From the NCBI GenBank assembly GCA_030068145.1, contig JAPJBO010000007.1:310001-374000 (forward strand): 64,000 nt of DNA, given 5' to 3'. This document shows positions 33,206 to 43,059 of the stretch, in pieces. The stretch's first letter is position 1. Every line of letters starts with the position of its first letter. Below the pieces are notes generated by a model. The model had not been told where the DNA came from. It worked only from the letters and a program-made list of their open reading frames with translations, and made no database searches. The stretch comes from Diplonema papillatum. Lineage: Eukaryota; Euglenozoa; Diplonemea; Diplonemida; Diplonemidae. The translations under genes and the position numbers were made by a program.

Positions 33206-35227
33206 CGCGTAGGCAATGTCGATCAAGATGCAACCGTGTCAGCTTGAGGTTAGAAAGCAAATAATTCGTGGCGAACAGCCTGCCTTAGCCCTCAGGAGAC
33301 TATCGTTTCGAACGCCCCCAGCCGTGCCTAACCGCGAAGTCAGATTTGCCCCCTTTGGCTTTCCGTCAGAAGAGGCCGCGCCTCCGAGTATACTTCCTTC
33401 TGTTTGCTTCTTTCCCGCCCCCCCCCCCCTTCCCAGTTCCCCTCACTCCTTTCCAGCTATCCCACCCGCTCCTCGGACGGGTTCTACCGCTGCCGGTCCA
33501 CCGAAGATAAAGCCGCGAACACCAGTGACGAACCTAAGGCCGCTTCGTGTTTTCCTGTCTCCCAGAGGGGTGACTCAGGCCGTAAGGATGCTGTGCATCT
33601 ACAGATGGCGCACTGCAAAATGGTGCTCTGAGGACATACAGAGCACGGTAGCTGATGCTACGTACTATCCATCCATCATGCCCGCGCAGAACGCCTTCTG
33701 AGGGATCTCTATGCATCTGTGGGTCAACCTCGAGAGTTTTACGACTCCGAAACGGGTAACCCGGTGCTTCTCGGAAAAGGGTTCGTAACGACATCTCTTG
33801 AGGGAGGGAGAGAACACAAAGCAAAAAAGGTTCCGTGTCGGGGGGCTGGCTAGACTCGACCGGGTTTCCCGGAGGGGACAGGGGCGGGGTTTGTCACGGC
33901 TTGCAGTCCCAGGACCCGGTCCCACCCTCCTGTCATTTTTTCGCAGTAAAAATGCTTTGTAAACACGAAAGAGAACGCTGGCAGCGTGTTTGGGAGAAGA
34001 TTAGCCTAACGAGCATATATGCATTCACTACCATCTACTAGCAGGCCAATCCCCCCCCGGCACGTACAAACAAACAGTTCTCCTTGTCATCGCTATCGCG
34101 CTGACTTTCCGAGAGAGCGATAATCGGCGGCCAGGCATCATTCGGTCTTGGGCGTACCGAACGGCTGTGGACGTTTACTGACACACCCGAGCTGTTGCGG
34201 TCGGCAAGGTAGGACCCTGAAGTCGTAGCGTTCAGCTGCATCTTCCAACATTCAACACGCCTGAACGGAAGTGCAACTCATCTAGCCTTGAACGGGAGAA
34301 GCACACTAACGCAAGGAGAGAGCTAAATAGGGGAAGAAGAAAGAGAAAAAAAAAACACAACAAAAAAGCAGGTCAAGCTTCGCGCTGAAACTCTCCCGTG
34401 TTATCACTAGCTCACGCACCTCACATGCATGCAGGGGGGGAACGGGGTTTCCAATTACTTGAAAGCCCCACCCCCCCCGACTGTAGTGCATGCATGTGAG
34501 GTCCTTGTCCTGTGTTTGAGGTGTGAGAGTGCCTACCTTGGTCCCCCATGAGTAGGAAGCCGACACGTATCCCGTAAATGGCACACATGTCGGACCCCAG
34601 GGTTCTCAAAGCGGGTCACAGACCCACCTGCCCCACACGAGGCACGTGCCCAAGTCTCGTGCCGGACTACTGCAGCTGTCTGTCTACCTTCCTCAACTAC
34701 TAGCACGCAAGGACGGTGGCACCGCTGCCGTCGTGACGGCAGTCAGTCCTGCACGAGGCCAAGGCCCCCCCCCACTCCTCCGATGATCAGAGCGGGATAA
34801 CGGTTTTGTTCGTGCTCGTTCCGCAGTCATCACTGCCCGATCAGCTTTTTTGCCCTCCGTGGCACGAGCTCCCGCCTTTTGGCCGTAACACGTGGGGACG
34901 CGGCGCAAGCTTTTTCTCCTGTTTTCCCGTTTAACATTTCTTTCCTTCACCCCTTCCCGGAGAAGGTGCGAGCATTTCTCTCTTTGCCTGCGTCGCGCCC
35001 CGGCCTTGCACCCGGTACACCCCCCCGCTACCCGTCCTCCGCAAACCCATCGCTCGGTCGGCTTGCGCTCTCTCCTGTTTTTCTTCTTCTTTTTCGCTTT
35101 CCATATCGTTTCGGGTCTGTTTCCTTTACTCGAAGAGGCACCTCGCCGTTTGTGTACTTCGAACGCCAGTCGAACGAGAAGGAAGTTCTACGGCAAGAAC
35201 CCGCCGCATGCTTGCGCGAATCGGAAT

Positions 35228-35520
35228 TAGTCTCGTCGTCACTACCATGTGTGTTGAACGTCCACGGGCTTGTCTTCAGCGCCCCAAGACACGATGTTTT
35301 GGTCTGGAGAAACCGGTACACTCGGCAGCACTGCCTAAACATGTAGAGCTTGTGTCGGAGTTATCCCCATCCGTTCTTCCCTGTGTTGAACGTCCACGGG
35401 CTTACGGTACTATGTTTGAAACCCCCAGTAGACCCTTGGTCCGCTGGGCAGCAGCCAATGTTTTGGTCGTGAGAAACCGGTACACTGGACAGCACTGCCA
35501 AACCATGTAGAGCTTGCCTC
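35228..35520. repeat. Diverged tandem duplication
   Basis: Units at 35248-35352 and 35381-35512 share TGTTGAACGTCCACGGGCTT, ATGTTTTGGTC, GAGAAACCGGTACACT, CAGCACTGCC and CATGTAGAGCTTG. The second has an insertion of about 25 bases. Confidence 0.8.
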
Positions 35521-35851
35521 CTTCGGTGTAACAAATATGCCCGGCAACTTTGTGCCCGCCACAAGGGAAGGTGCCGCTGTACCTGAAGTCGCCCGGGTGC
35601 AGCATTCAAGAATCGAGTGCACGCTTGGAGTTCCCGAGCTGTTGAACGAGCGAAAGCAGTGCATTCGTGTCCAGTATCAACCGCAGGCGGCCTCCGCAAT
35701 GGGTACAACGGACATTTGCACACCACAAGGTAGCGATTGACTTCTTACACTTATACCATTTGACAGACTAAAACCTAGCAAGAGTAGTTGCAGCACCGTT
35801 CCGAGCGTTTTGCACCACTGTTCTTCTCGCAGCCTGAAAGAAGGGATCAAA

Positions 35852-36280
35852 ATGTCCGACAAGGCCGAGAAGCAGGAGGAGACTTTGACGTCCCCCGAAG
35901 AAATCCAGGAGAAGTACGATGCCCTCCGACGGGAGAACGAGGAGATCCAGCAGAAGCTGGCCCAACTCGACGGGCAGAAGCGGGAGCACGAGCGCGTGCT
36001 GGAAGTGCTCCAGCCGCTCGAGGACGACAGAAAGTGCATGCGCGCGGTGGGAACGGTTCTCATCGAGAAGACAGTGGCCGAGGTGAAGCCCGCGTTGAAG
36101 GAGAACCTGAAGAACCTCGAAACGATCATTGGGCAGATCACGACGGCGATGGACACCAAACAGGCTGAAATCCGGGACTTCGTCAAGAAGTACGAGCAGG
36201 CCAACGCCGGTGTTGCGCAGAAGGCCGCCGCCAGCAACGAAACCAGGAAAGAAGCCGCATCGCAGGGCGTCCTCGCGTAA
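35852..36280 (+). CDS. PFDN2: Prefoldin subunit 2 (beta-type)
   Basis: 142 codons in one exon. Prefoldin is the six-subunit cytosolic co-chaperone that hands nascent actin and tubulin to the CCT chaperonin; subunit 2 is one of its four beta-type chains. The sequence has the two long coiled coils (about 15-55 and 90-125, heptad-rich in E/Q/K/L) separated by the conserved beta-hairpin segment DRKCMRAVGTVLIEKTVAEV, where the family has RKC-R-VGGVLVERTV-EV. Length fits the family (110-155). Start is the ATG after an in-frame leader; a pyrimidine tract ending TTCTTCTCGCAG lies just 21 bases upstream, so the mRNA probably begins with a spliced 5' UTR exon. No signal peptide or membrane segment. Confidence 0.9.
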   Translation: MSDKAEKQEETLTSPEEIQEKYDALRRENEEIQQKLAQLDGQKREHERVLEVLQPLEDDRKCMRAVGTVLIEKTVAEVKPALKENLKNLETIIGQITTAMDTKQAEIRDFVKKYEQANAGVAQKAAASNETRKEAASQGVLA

Positions 36281-36537
36281 GCGTCAAGCACGGGCCGTCA
36301 AACCACTCGGCGACGACGACGAACGCGATAGAAAACCTCCGGGCCTCGTTGCTGGCCGCCCGGAAGTCAGTTTGCGCAGAGGCGCAAGAAGAAAAGTGCG
36401 GCAAACTGTCTGCCATTTTCGGCTTCACAGACAAATTGTAGTCGTGTATCGGATGAATCCGACACCGCAGCCCAGCCGCACCCGGCGACCGCAGGGGAGA
36501 TGATGACAGAAGGTGAGTGACATCACTTGACTTTATC
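36281..36537. other. 3' flank of prefoldin gene
   Basis: No coding feature recognised in the 257 bases between the prefoldin stop and the tandem repeat. Confidence 0.4.
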
Positions 36538-36690
36538 GAAATAGGCTCCAGCTTAAAAAAAACTACGAGGGAGTTTTCTATCGAAGGATGGCACGTACAG
36601 TAAGCCCCAGCTTAAAAACTGCAAGGGAGTTTGCTATTTGAAGGATGACCCGTAGGGTAAGCTCCAGCTAAAAAACACGCAAGGGAGTTT
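36538..36690. repeat. About 58-bp tandem repeat, three units
   Basis: Units begin GCTCCAGCTTAAAA, GCCCCAGCTTAAAA and GCTCCAGCTAAAAA near 36544, 36605 and 36661 and share AAGGGAGTTT and GAAGGATG. The last unit ends in poly-T at the LINE insertion point. Confidence 0.8.
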
Positions 36691-37288
36691 TTTTTTTTTT
36701 TTTTTTGGCGTCCTCAATCCAGCATACTAGCTCTGACCTCGACCCCCGAGCCCAGAACTGGTAAACTGGTCTGCATCCAAATTTTGTGCACAGGGGGTGT
36801 TGCAGGAGGGCAGTCGAAGAACGACGAAGCCTTCTGCAGAGCTGACGAGAAGTGCGCAACAACTGGGAGGGTGACCTCGTTAAGAAACAACGCGAACATC
36901 GGTCCCTTCTTCTGCATGTGCTCAGACACTTCTCTCGCCGCCTCATTGTCTTCAGAAAGAGCGGTAGCGGTTGCATTGTGTAGCAGCGCAAACATGTTGG
37001 TCGATGTGCTTCTCCGCATTGGTGCCACACTGTGGCACCCGGTGGTTGAACACGGTGGTAGTACACTGTGGTCACTGTGGTACCCCGTGGTGCAAGGTGG
37101 TAGTACACAGTGGTACCCTGTACACACTGTTGTACACAGTGTGTAGTACACTGTGGGTAGCCGGTTCCTCAGGGAAAATAATAGCTGAGATTTTTTTTTT
37201 TTTTTTGATCCAGACCAGTTTCCAGACCAACTCTGGTCTGGCGACCAGCTGACCCCCCCCCAAGCTAGTAGGCTGCCTCAATCTCTGT

Positions 37289-38297
37289 CAGGCGCCGAAA
37301 CTTGGATCGTTGGCGCTTCTCTCCTTCCTGAGATCACGGGAGCATGCACTTGTCTAGCTCGGTTTGTTCGAGGCATTAAGGTCTACAGTCGCGAAACGCG
37401 CTGTAGCAATAATGACCTTTTTGCGGATCAGTTCCCGAGGATCGTGAGATCACGGGAGCATGCACTTGTCTAGTTCGGTTTGTTCGAGGCATTAAGGTCT
37501 ACAGTCGCGAAACGCGCTGTAGCAATAATGACCTTTTTGCGGATCAGTTCCCGAGGATCGTGAGATCACGGGAGCATGCACTTGTCTAGTTCGGTTTGTT
37601 CGAGGCATTAAGGTCTACAGTCGCGAAACGCGCTGTAGCAATAATGACCTTTTTGCGGATCAGTTCCCGAGGATCGAAGTTGAGTTGCAGAGAAAGCGGC
37701 TCCGCTTCGCTGGGCACTGCCTGAGGGCGGACCAGCCAGCATCGAGCGTGCTTCTTGCAACGACACGTCGAAAGAAGAAACGCGGTCGACCTCCGCTTTC
37801 TTATCTCGATGTGCTCCAACGCGACCTCGGCATGTCGAACACTGAGGAGATCCGGGAGCTGATGGCAGACAGGGTAGCATGGGACGCGAAGGTCCAGCGG
37901 GTGGTGGAGGCCACCAGGCAGAGAACCGTGCGGCCGCCGCGGAAGACGCGGAAAGGCACGAAGGCACGTGGGACCGGATCCGGACGACCCCCGGAAGCGC
38001 GTGATCTCGCAGGCTGCGCGGCGCATGCGCAAGGTTAATGCGCTGAAGTACATCGACCAACTCATTTGTGCGGCACCGACCTGCCACGTTCAAGCTAGCT
38101 CCGACCACTGCACCCTCTGCCACCACTCGCTAGCCGTCGACGCTCATGACGGCAGCCCCATCCTGAAGTGCAACTACTGCCGACGCGTCACTGCTGCTGT
38201 GTGCGCTCGGATTGGCGCCGCTCAAGCGGCCACCTTATGTCACTCGTTCGTTTGTAAAGATTGCTCCGTTCTTCTCCCTGACTTGTTCCCGGATTAG
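37289..38297 (+). pseudogene. LINE ORF2 C-terminal fragment (post-RT region and Cys-rich tail)
   Basis: The first frame reads GAETWIV followed by ITGACTC.ARFVRGIKVYSRE and RCSNNDLFADQFPRI, then RKRLRFAGHCLRA, KKKRGRPPLSYLDVLQRDL, and EIRELMADRVAWDAKV. The pattern GAETW .. R-RLR-GH-LR .. RGRP---W-D-V--DL .. A-DR--W is the standard region after the reverse transcriptase in RTE/Jockey-like LINEs. After a frame change near 37970 it continues to a Cys/His-rich end (CHVQ..CTLCHH..CNYC..CHSFVCKDC) that may bind zinc. A 116-bp triplication at 37330-37677 breaks the frame, so the copy is dead. Confidence 0.8.
37330..37677. repeat. 116-bp tandem triplication within the LINE fragment
   Basis: Units start GAGATCACGGGAGCATGCAC at 37330, 37446 and 37562 and are nearly identical. 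The unit length is not a multiple of three. Removing two units restores one continuous frame from GAETW to the RGRP motif, which shows that the triplication arose after the coding sequence. Confidence 0.93.
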
Positions 38298-38337
38298 GAT
38301 GACACATACTACTACTACTACTACTGGCGTCCTCAAT

Positions 38338-40474
38338 GCTGATAACAAGAGTGTGATACTGACAGACGAGCGGCGCCCTCCCTGGAGAGAGCACGCGTGT
38401 ACTTGTCAGAAACGTCGATGAGGAACGGATAAACCTGTGGAGGCAGAGGCGCCACTCTATGGATGAGGAACGAACGACTCCTCTTTAACCTTGTCGGCCA
38501 GCCGTAGCACCTGGGTATCTTGCAAGGTTGCAAAGGAAAAGAGGCAGGTTGTTGGTCAAGCGGAGGCACTGTCGCCTTTGTGATGCACACCAGGTTGACA
38601 GCAGACGGCACCACGACGTGGACAGTCTCTTGCCTTAAGCGCAACTGAAGGCACACGGTCATCTGCATGTTCCCAACCCTACAACAGGGAAGGAAGATCG
38701 CGTTTGCTGTCGAGGGTGGTTACCGTTGCGGTTGCCCGTTCTAATACTGGAAGCCATCACCGCGGCAGAAGGCAGGACGCGGTCATCACTCGTCGGGCTG
38801 CCGGTTCCCACGTTACAGGGCAGTTGCGCCGAGAGAGTTACTGCCAACAATGTGATCTGCGACGAAGCGGGGGGAACGGTTTTGCTATCCGTGGGCAACT
38901 TCTGCTCAATCGATAGCGAGGTGATCGGCGCATTGTCTTACACTGCTCCAAATGCATTTGAGTATCGCAACTCAAGAGAAGATGACTCTCGCCTCTACCC
39001 CACAAGCACTTCAGTACGCGGCTGTTCTACAACTTTGATGTGAAGACCTGAAGTGGTACTGGCTATCCTGTTGACCCCCGCATACCTCATTCTTCGCGTC
39101 GGCTACTGCAGTGCTAGCGCAGGGACAGGGTTTACACCTTCGGCAGAATCACGCGGCCCAGGATGTGCGCCGCTCCCCCACTGAAGTGTGGAAGGTGAAG
39201 GCGAAGAATCTAGTTTGTTTTGTGCGCCACACACGGGCTCCACCACCAACTCGCTGCTTGCGTGCAGTGGATGAATATTTCCGGTTTACAGGACGCTCGC
39301 GCGCTGTTTTTAGAAAAAGTCTCAATGAACGCCGTCACAGGCAACTGACTGAGCGAATATAGGTCCAGGCTCCGAAGCTGGTGTTAAAGAGGGTGTGCCC
39401 GAGTCACACCCGAAAAGCGGGTGTGCCAAACCAAACGCGTGTAAATCCACCCGAAAAGGAGGTGTGACACCCGCTTTTTAACTCCAGCTTCTGCTGGACT
39501 TCACCGTGTATACGCTGCGGCGCAGCCATGCCATCCCTCCCCTCACCCCCCTTTATTTTTTGTGTTTTTCTGGCCTTTCATTTCATTTGCCTCCGCGTTT
39601 CTTTCACGGGTCACTCTCCTTGCTCCGTTGGGGGGGGGAGGTGCAGCCTCCTTCTAGAAGCCCAATCGTCATCACGTCCGCGCTGCCGTTCTTTCTTGTG
39701 CTTTCCGTCGGCGTTTTGTTTGTGGTCGTCGGCTTTTTATTCATGTTGCACCTTGCCTTCTTCTTCCGCGCAGCTAAAAGCCAAGGTGATAGTTGTCGAA
39801 GGAAGCGGCCGGGGTGCTTCGGTTGCCGAACCTACTCCTCACGACTATCCACTCTCACCCAGTGAACTGCTTGATCCCGTGCGTATGTGGCACCCGGTGC
39901 CCCCACCCTGAGGTGGCGGATTTCAACGACAGTAGTACCACTCCTGAGACCGTTATGGCTCACGAACTACAACTCCAGAAGATGGGGATGGATTTGATAG
40001 ACCGTGGTACAACGTGGTGCACTGGCGACCTATTTGTGATTAGAATGCAAACAATGCGTAGCGATATTCTGCATTACCGTGAACAGCGACAGGCACGACG
40101 GCACCTTCCGACTGACGAAGACCTTGATGAGACAGGAATTTCCAAGACTCCCTTCTGCCCGATCAGTGCCCCAAGAGCGCTATGCGGCACAAACACTGGT
40201 TGAGCCAAGCCACGGCTGCTACTTCGTCCAGCCCTCGTCTCGCCAGCAGCACGAGCTTCAGCTCAGGGCACATCCACAGTGAAGATCTCCGGAAAAATGC
40301 GATGCAGTTCCAGGAGTGCAGACGTCGAAATGACCCGTTCTTTTGGACCCTGATGCCTTCTGACTAGCACCCACACTGAAGTGGCAAAACCCGACCACCG
40401 GCCCCTTCGACAAGAGCCGCGGGTTCCAACAGCTAATTGTGGACAGGCAAGAGGAACGAGCGGAAGCTAAACAC
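38338..40474. other. Intergenic, no supported gene
   Basis: Contains the small TIR element 39374-39491, a pyrimidine-rich tract (39530-39776) ending in TTCCGCGCAG and followed by a 130-base open segment to a stop at 39911, and a diverged MITE interior at 39975-40100. The open segment could be a terminal exon but no upstream partner was found. Confidence 0.45.
39374..39491. mobile_element. Short TIR element, copy B
   Basis: 118 bp with GAAGCTGGTGTTAAA at the left and TTTTAACTCCAGCTTC at the right, and inner inverted GTCACACCCG / GGTGTGACAC motifs. Related to 2999-3127. Confidence 0.55.
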
Positions 40475-40593
40475 TAAGTTCCCCAAAGCGGCCATCGTTG
40501 GGGCCAACATCGCGGCGGCTGGGCTGCTCCTGGGGCTCGTGTGTATGGGCAGATCAATCGCTGTCAGTGTCTGGTTGATACTCGGGGCTATAT

Positions 40594-42106
40594 ATATGGT
40601 ACGATGCCAAACCCACCCCCCCCCCCCCCCTTTGCACTAATAAAAAAATTTTTGATGTCACCCCATACTGGTCCCGAAACCCCACTTGTGTGGCCCAAAA
40701 CGGTTCCCAAACGGTTTTTGGCGGGCTGAGTCGAGGTAAAGGGGTCTCTGAAGGCCCACGAATAGGCCCAGGTGGGCCCAGGTGGGCCCCCGAGCGGGCA
40801 CTCAGTGCGAGGGGGGGTGCCCCCAAAATGGGGTCATTTTCAAAGCCTCGCCACTTCTCAAGCTAGTCAAACACCTTCTGGCCTCCAGCGGGAAACCCAG
40901 ACTACACAACGACAAGATCGGCTGTGTTCCGCTGTAGATAGCCACCAGCGGGTCCTCTTGAAGCCGAAGAATGTTCTCAGGGGTCTCAGATAGCCCTACT
41001 TGGCCACCCCGCCTGCAGCGCCTGCGGTGGGCAGGCACACCTTGTAAATAGAGTGGGTGCAGCAGGTGCACCCTGCCTAGAATCCGGCTTTACCAGCAAT
41101 ACGAATTAAGAATACAGGTTGACCCAGGAAAACGGAAACTAAGAGAGGGAAAATGCCAAAGATCACGGGTCTGGAGTTCGTGGAGTCATCGGTGAGAGCA
41201 ATGCAGAAGTTGTCGCCGTTTCATGAGGAAACGAGACGTGGTCAGTCCATGCAGAGACGACTCGTAGCCAGCAGGACCTTTTGCGAAAAGGTCTCTGGTG
41301 AGGACCTGATCGGTTTCTTTCTCGCCCTAATGACAGAGGAGGAGAACGTTGACATCTGGAAGCGCCTTTCTGGTAGGCTTTCAGAAGCCTTCAACAGCCT
41401 TGACGACGAGGCGAGCCGGCGACGCATCGTGAGCGGTTTGGACTGGGCACGTGCCCGGTACAGGGCTGTTGGAATGGTCGTGGGTGACAATCTCTGAAAG
41501 AACCGGGGAAAGGCTGCCGAGATTGGCGTTGGCGGGGGGGCCCACAGTCCTCATCTTGGTTCTTTTGAATTTTTCCACCTTATATTCTGCGTTTTCCTTG
41601 TAAGCACTGTGTTCTCAAAAGCGGGTGAAGCCGGATTCTAGGCAGGGTGCACTTGCATACCACACATTCTGAGCGTGTGCCTGCCCACCGCTGGCGCTGC
41701 ACACATGGGGCTAACTGTGACCCCCGAGAGCATTCTTCGGCTTCAAGAGGACCCGCTGGTGGCTATCTACGGCTGAACACAGCCGATCTTGTCGTTTTGA
41801 AGTCTGGGTTTCCCGCTGGAGGCCAGAAGGTGTTTGACTAGCTTGAATAGTGGCGAGGCCCGAAACTGACCCCATTTTGGGGGGCTCTCCCCCTCGCGCT
41901 GAGTGCCCGCTCCGGGGCCCACCTGGGCCCACCTGGGCCCATTCGTGGACCTTCGGAGACCCCTTTACCTCGACTCAGCCCGTCAAAAACCGTTTGGGAC
42001 CCGTTTTGGGCCACACAGACGGGGGTTCGGGGCCAGTATGGGGTGACGTCAAAAAGATATTTATTAGTGCAAAGGGGGGGGGGGGGGTTTTGGCATCGTC
42101 TCATAT
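40594..42106. mobile_element. 1.5-kb long-TIR element inserted in the CTL paralogue
   Basis: The left end ATATGGTACGATGCCAAACC and the right end (reverse complement ATATGAGACGATGCCAAAAC) open TIRs that stay alignable for about 500 bases each: 40594-41093 and 41627-42106. Both pass through poly-C/poly-G, GGGCCCAGGTGGGCCC, AGATAGCCACCAGCGGGTCC-like sequence and CCTAGAATCCGGCTT. The 530-base core contains one ORF, 41153-41497. Related ends occur alone at 25183-25201 and as a tiny remnant at 52767-52801. No transposase domain is visible. Confidence 0.88.
41153..41497 (+). CDS. Small protein encoded between the TIRs of the 40594-42106 element
   Basis: 114 codons from an ATG preceded by GAGGGAAA; it fills most of the non-repeated core. 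I do not recognise it. It looks protein-like and helical: KVSGEDLIGFFLALMTEEEN, VDIWKRLSGRLSEAFNSLDD and ASRRRIVSGLDWARARYRA are amphipathic, charged segments with no Cys/His cluster and no DDE/D catalytic pattern. No signal peptide or membrane segment. It may be a DNA-binding or accessory factor of the element, or a captured gene; function unknown. Confidence 0.5.
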   Translation: MPKITGLEFVESSVRAMQKLSPFHEETRRGQSMQRRLVASRTFCEKVSGEDLIGFFLALMTEEENVDIWKRLSGRLSEAFNSLDDEASRRRIVSGLDWARARYRAVGMVVGDNL

Positions 42107-43059
42107 CCTCTGCGTGCTCTTCGTGTTCCGCCAACGGATTCCGTTTGCTGCCTCCTGTATGAAGTGCTCAAGTACAGTAGTGATGACATACTGGGGGGTC
42201 ATCGTGAATGCATTCTTCTGGACTGCTGCCCTGGTAGTTTTCGGTGTTTTTTGGTGGTTCTCAATTGGTTCTGACGAAGCCTACGTAGCGTTGTCCAACG
42301 GCGTTTTCATTCTGTTTGTCTTGTTGTTCTTCTGGGGCTTGGAGGTATTCAAGAACATCAACCACGTCACGATGTGCGGGGTGACGGCAGACTGGTTCTT
42401 CTCTTTGGGCGGCCCTGGCACGCCGCCGCACTATGGAGGAGGAGGGTCCAGTAGTTCCCCAACACCCAGCGCGTGCCTGCGGGCAGCAGTTTGGTCATTG
42501 GGGCTCAATCTGCTTCGGGTCTCTGCTGGTTGCAATCCTTCCGACCATTCGGTTCATCGCACAGCAGGCTCGCAGCCGCGGGAACGGGATCGTTGGATGT
42601 ATCGCCATTTTCATTCTTCAGTGCCTTGAAAGGCTCGTTCGATACTTCAACGACTATGCCTACGTCCAGGTCGCTATGTTCGGCAAGTCGTGCCTCACGG
42701 CCGCCAAGGACACGTTTGCGATCATAAAGCAGGGCGGTGGCTGGGACGCTATCATTAACGATAGTCTGATCGACCGTGTGTTCTTCGTGTTCAACCTGCT
42801 GGGAGGCTTGGTGGTGGGCTTCGTCGTCTTCTTCATGGCGGAGCTGAACTGGGCGTGGTTCGTCATCGGTCTCATCGAAGGTTATATTATTATCAGCATC
42901 TTCATGCGTCTTCTGTACTCGGGAGTCCTCACCGTCTTTGTCGGTTTCTGGCACCTTCGCTCAAGTGGCAACACGTGGGACCCGCCAGCTCTCAATGGAG
43001 TGCCTGTAGATGAGTTGAAGACCAAGCTTTCGGACGGCTACAACGGTAATGCGGTCTAA

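Larger units (their letters stand above)
29954..35227. other. Intergenic tract without a supported gene
   Basis: It holds the tandem repeat at 30510-30800, family C copies at 31515-31605 and 33023-33205, the palindrome at 32096-32124, a hairpin at 32401-32419, a poly-A run at 32907-32930 and a pyrimidine-rich stretch at about 34900-35130. Open frames up to 240 codons exist but are shadows or low complexity. Confidence 0.5.
36719..38324 (+). mobile_element. 5'-truncated LINE (non-LTR retrotransposon) insertion
   Basis: A 13-bp perfect direct repeat, TGGCGTCCTCAAT, lies at 36706-36718 and 38325-38337, the expected target-site duplication. The right end has LINE ORF2 C-terminal coding sequence (37289-38297), a stop, and within 10 bases a (TAC)n tail at 38308-38324. 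The left portion (36719-37288) contains a GTGGTA/GTACAC-rich simple repeat and a poly-T; I cannot assign it to ORF2 and it may be a rearranged or later-inserted part. Confidence 0.75.
40475..43059 (+). pseudogene. CTL/SLC44 paralogue, 5'-truncated, frameshifted and split by a transposon
   Basis: It is colinear with the intact gene at 58026-59834 from the TM segment KFPKEAIIVANIVVAGLFLG (here KFPKAAIVGANIAAAGLLLG) to the identical C-terminus GYNGNAV plus stop. The first half of the protein is missing. The coding sequence is interrupted at 40594-42106 by a TIR element and resumes at 42107. A one-base insertion near 42500 (ATTGGGGCTC against GTTGGGTTC) shifts the frame; the rest (about 42505-43059) is open in the new frame with many conservative differences. 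Identity to the intact copy is high across the 3' half, so the duplication is fairly recent. Not expected to make a working transporter. Confidence 0.9.

Noticed and set aside
38726-39043. 105-codon + strand ORF after the LINE
   Set aside because: Reads as moderately protein-like but has no recognisable motif and no neighbour to join; treated as chance.
39777-39911. Possible terminal exon after a strong pyrimidine tract and GCAG
   Set aside because: The open segment (starting LKAKVIVVEGSGRG) looks plausible, but I found no in-phase upstream exon or family match, so it is not called.
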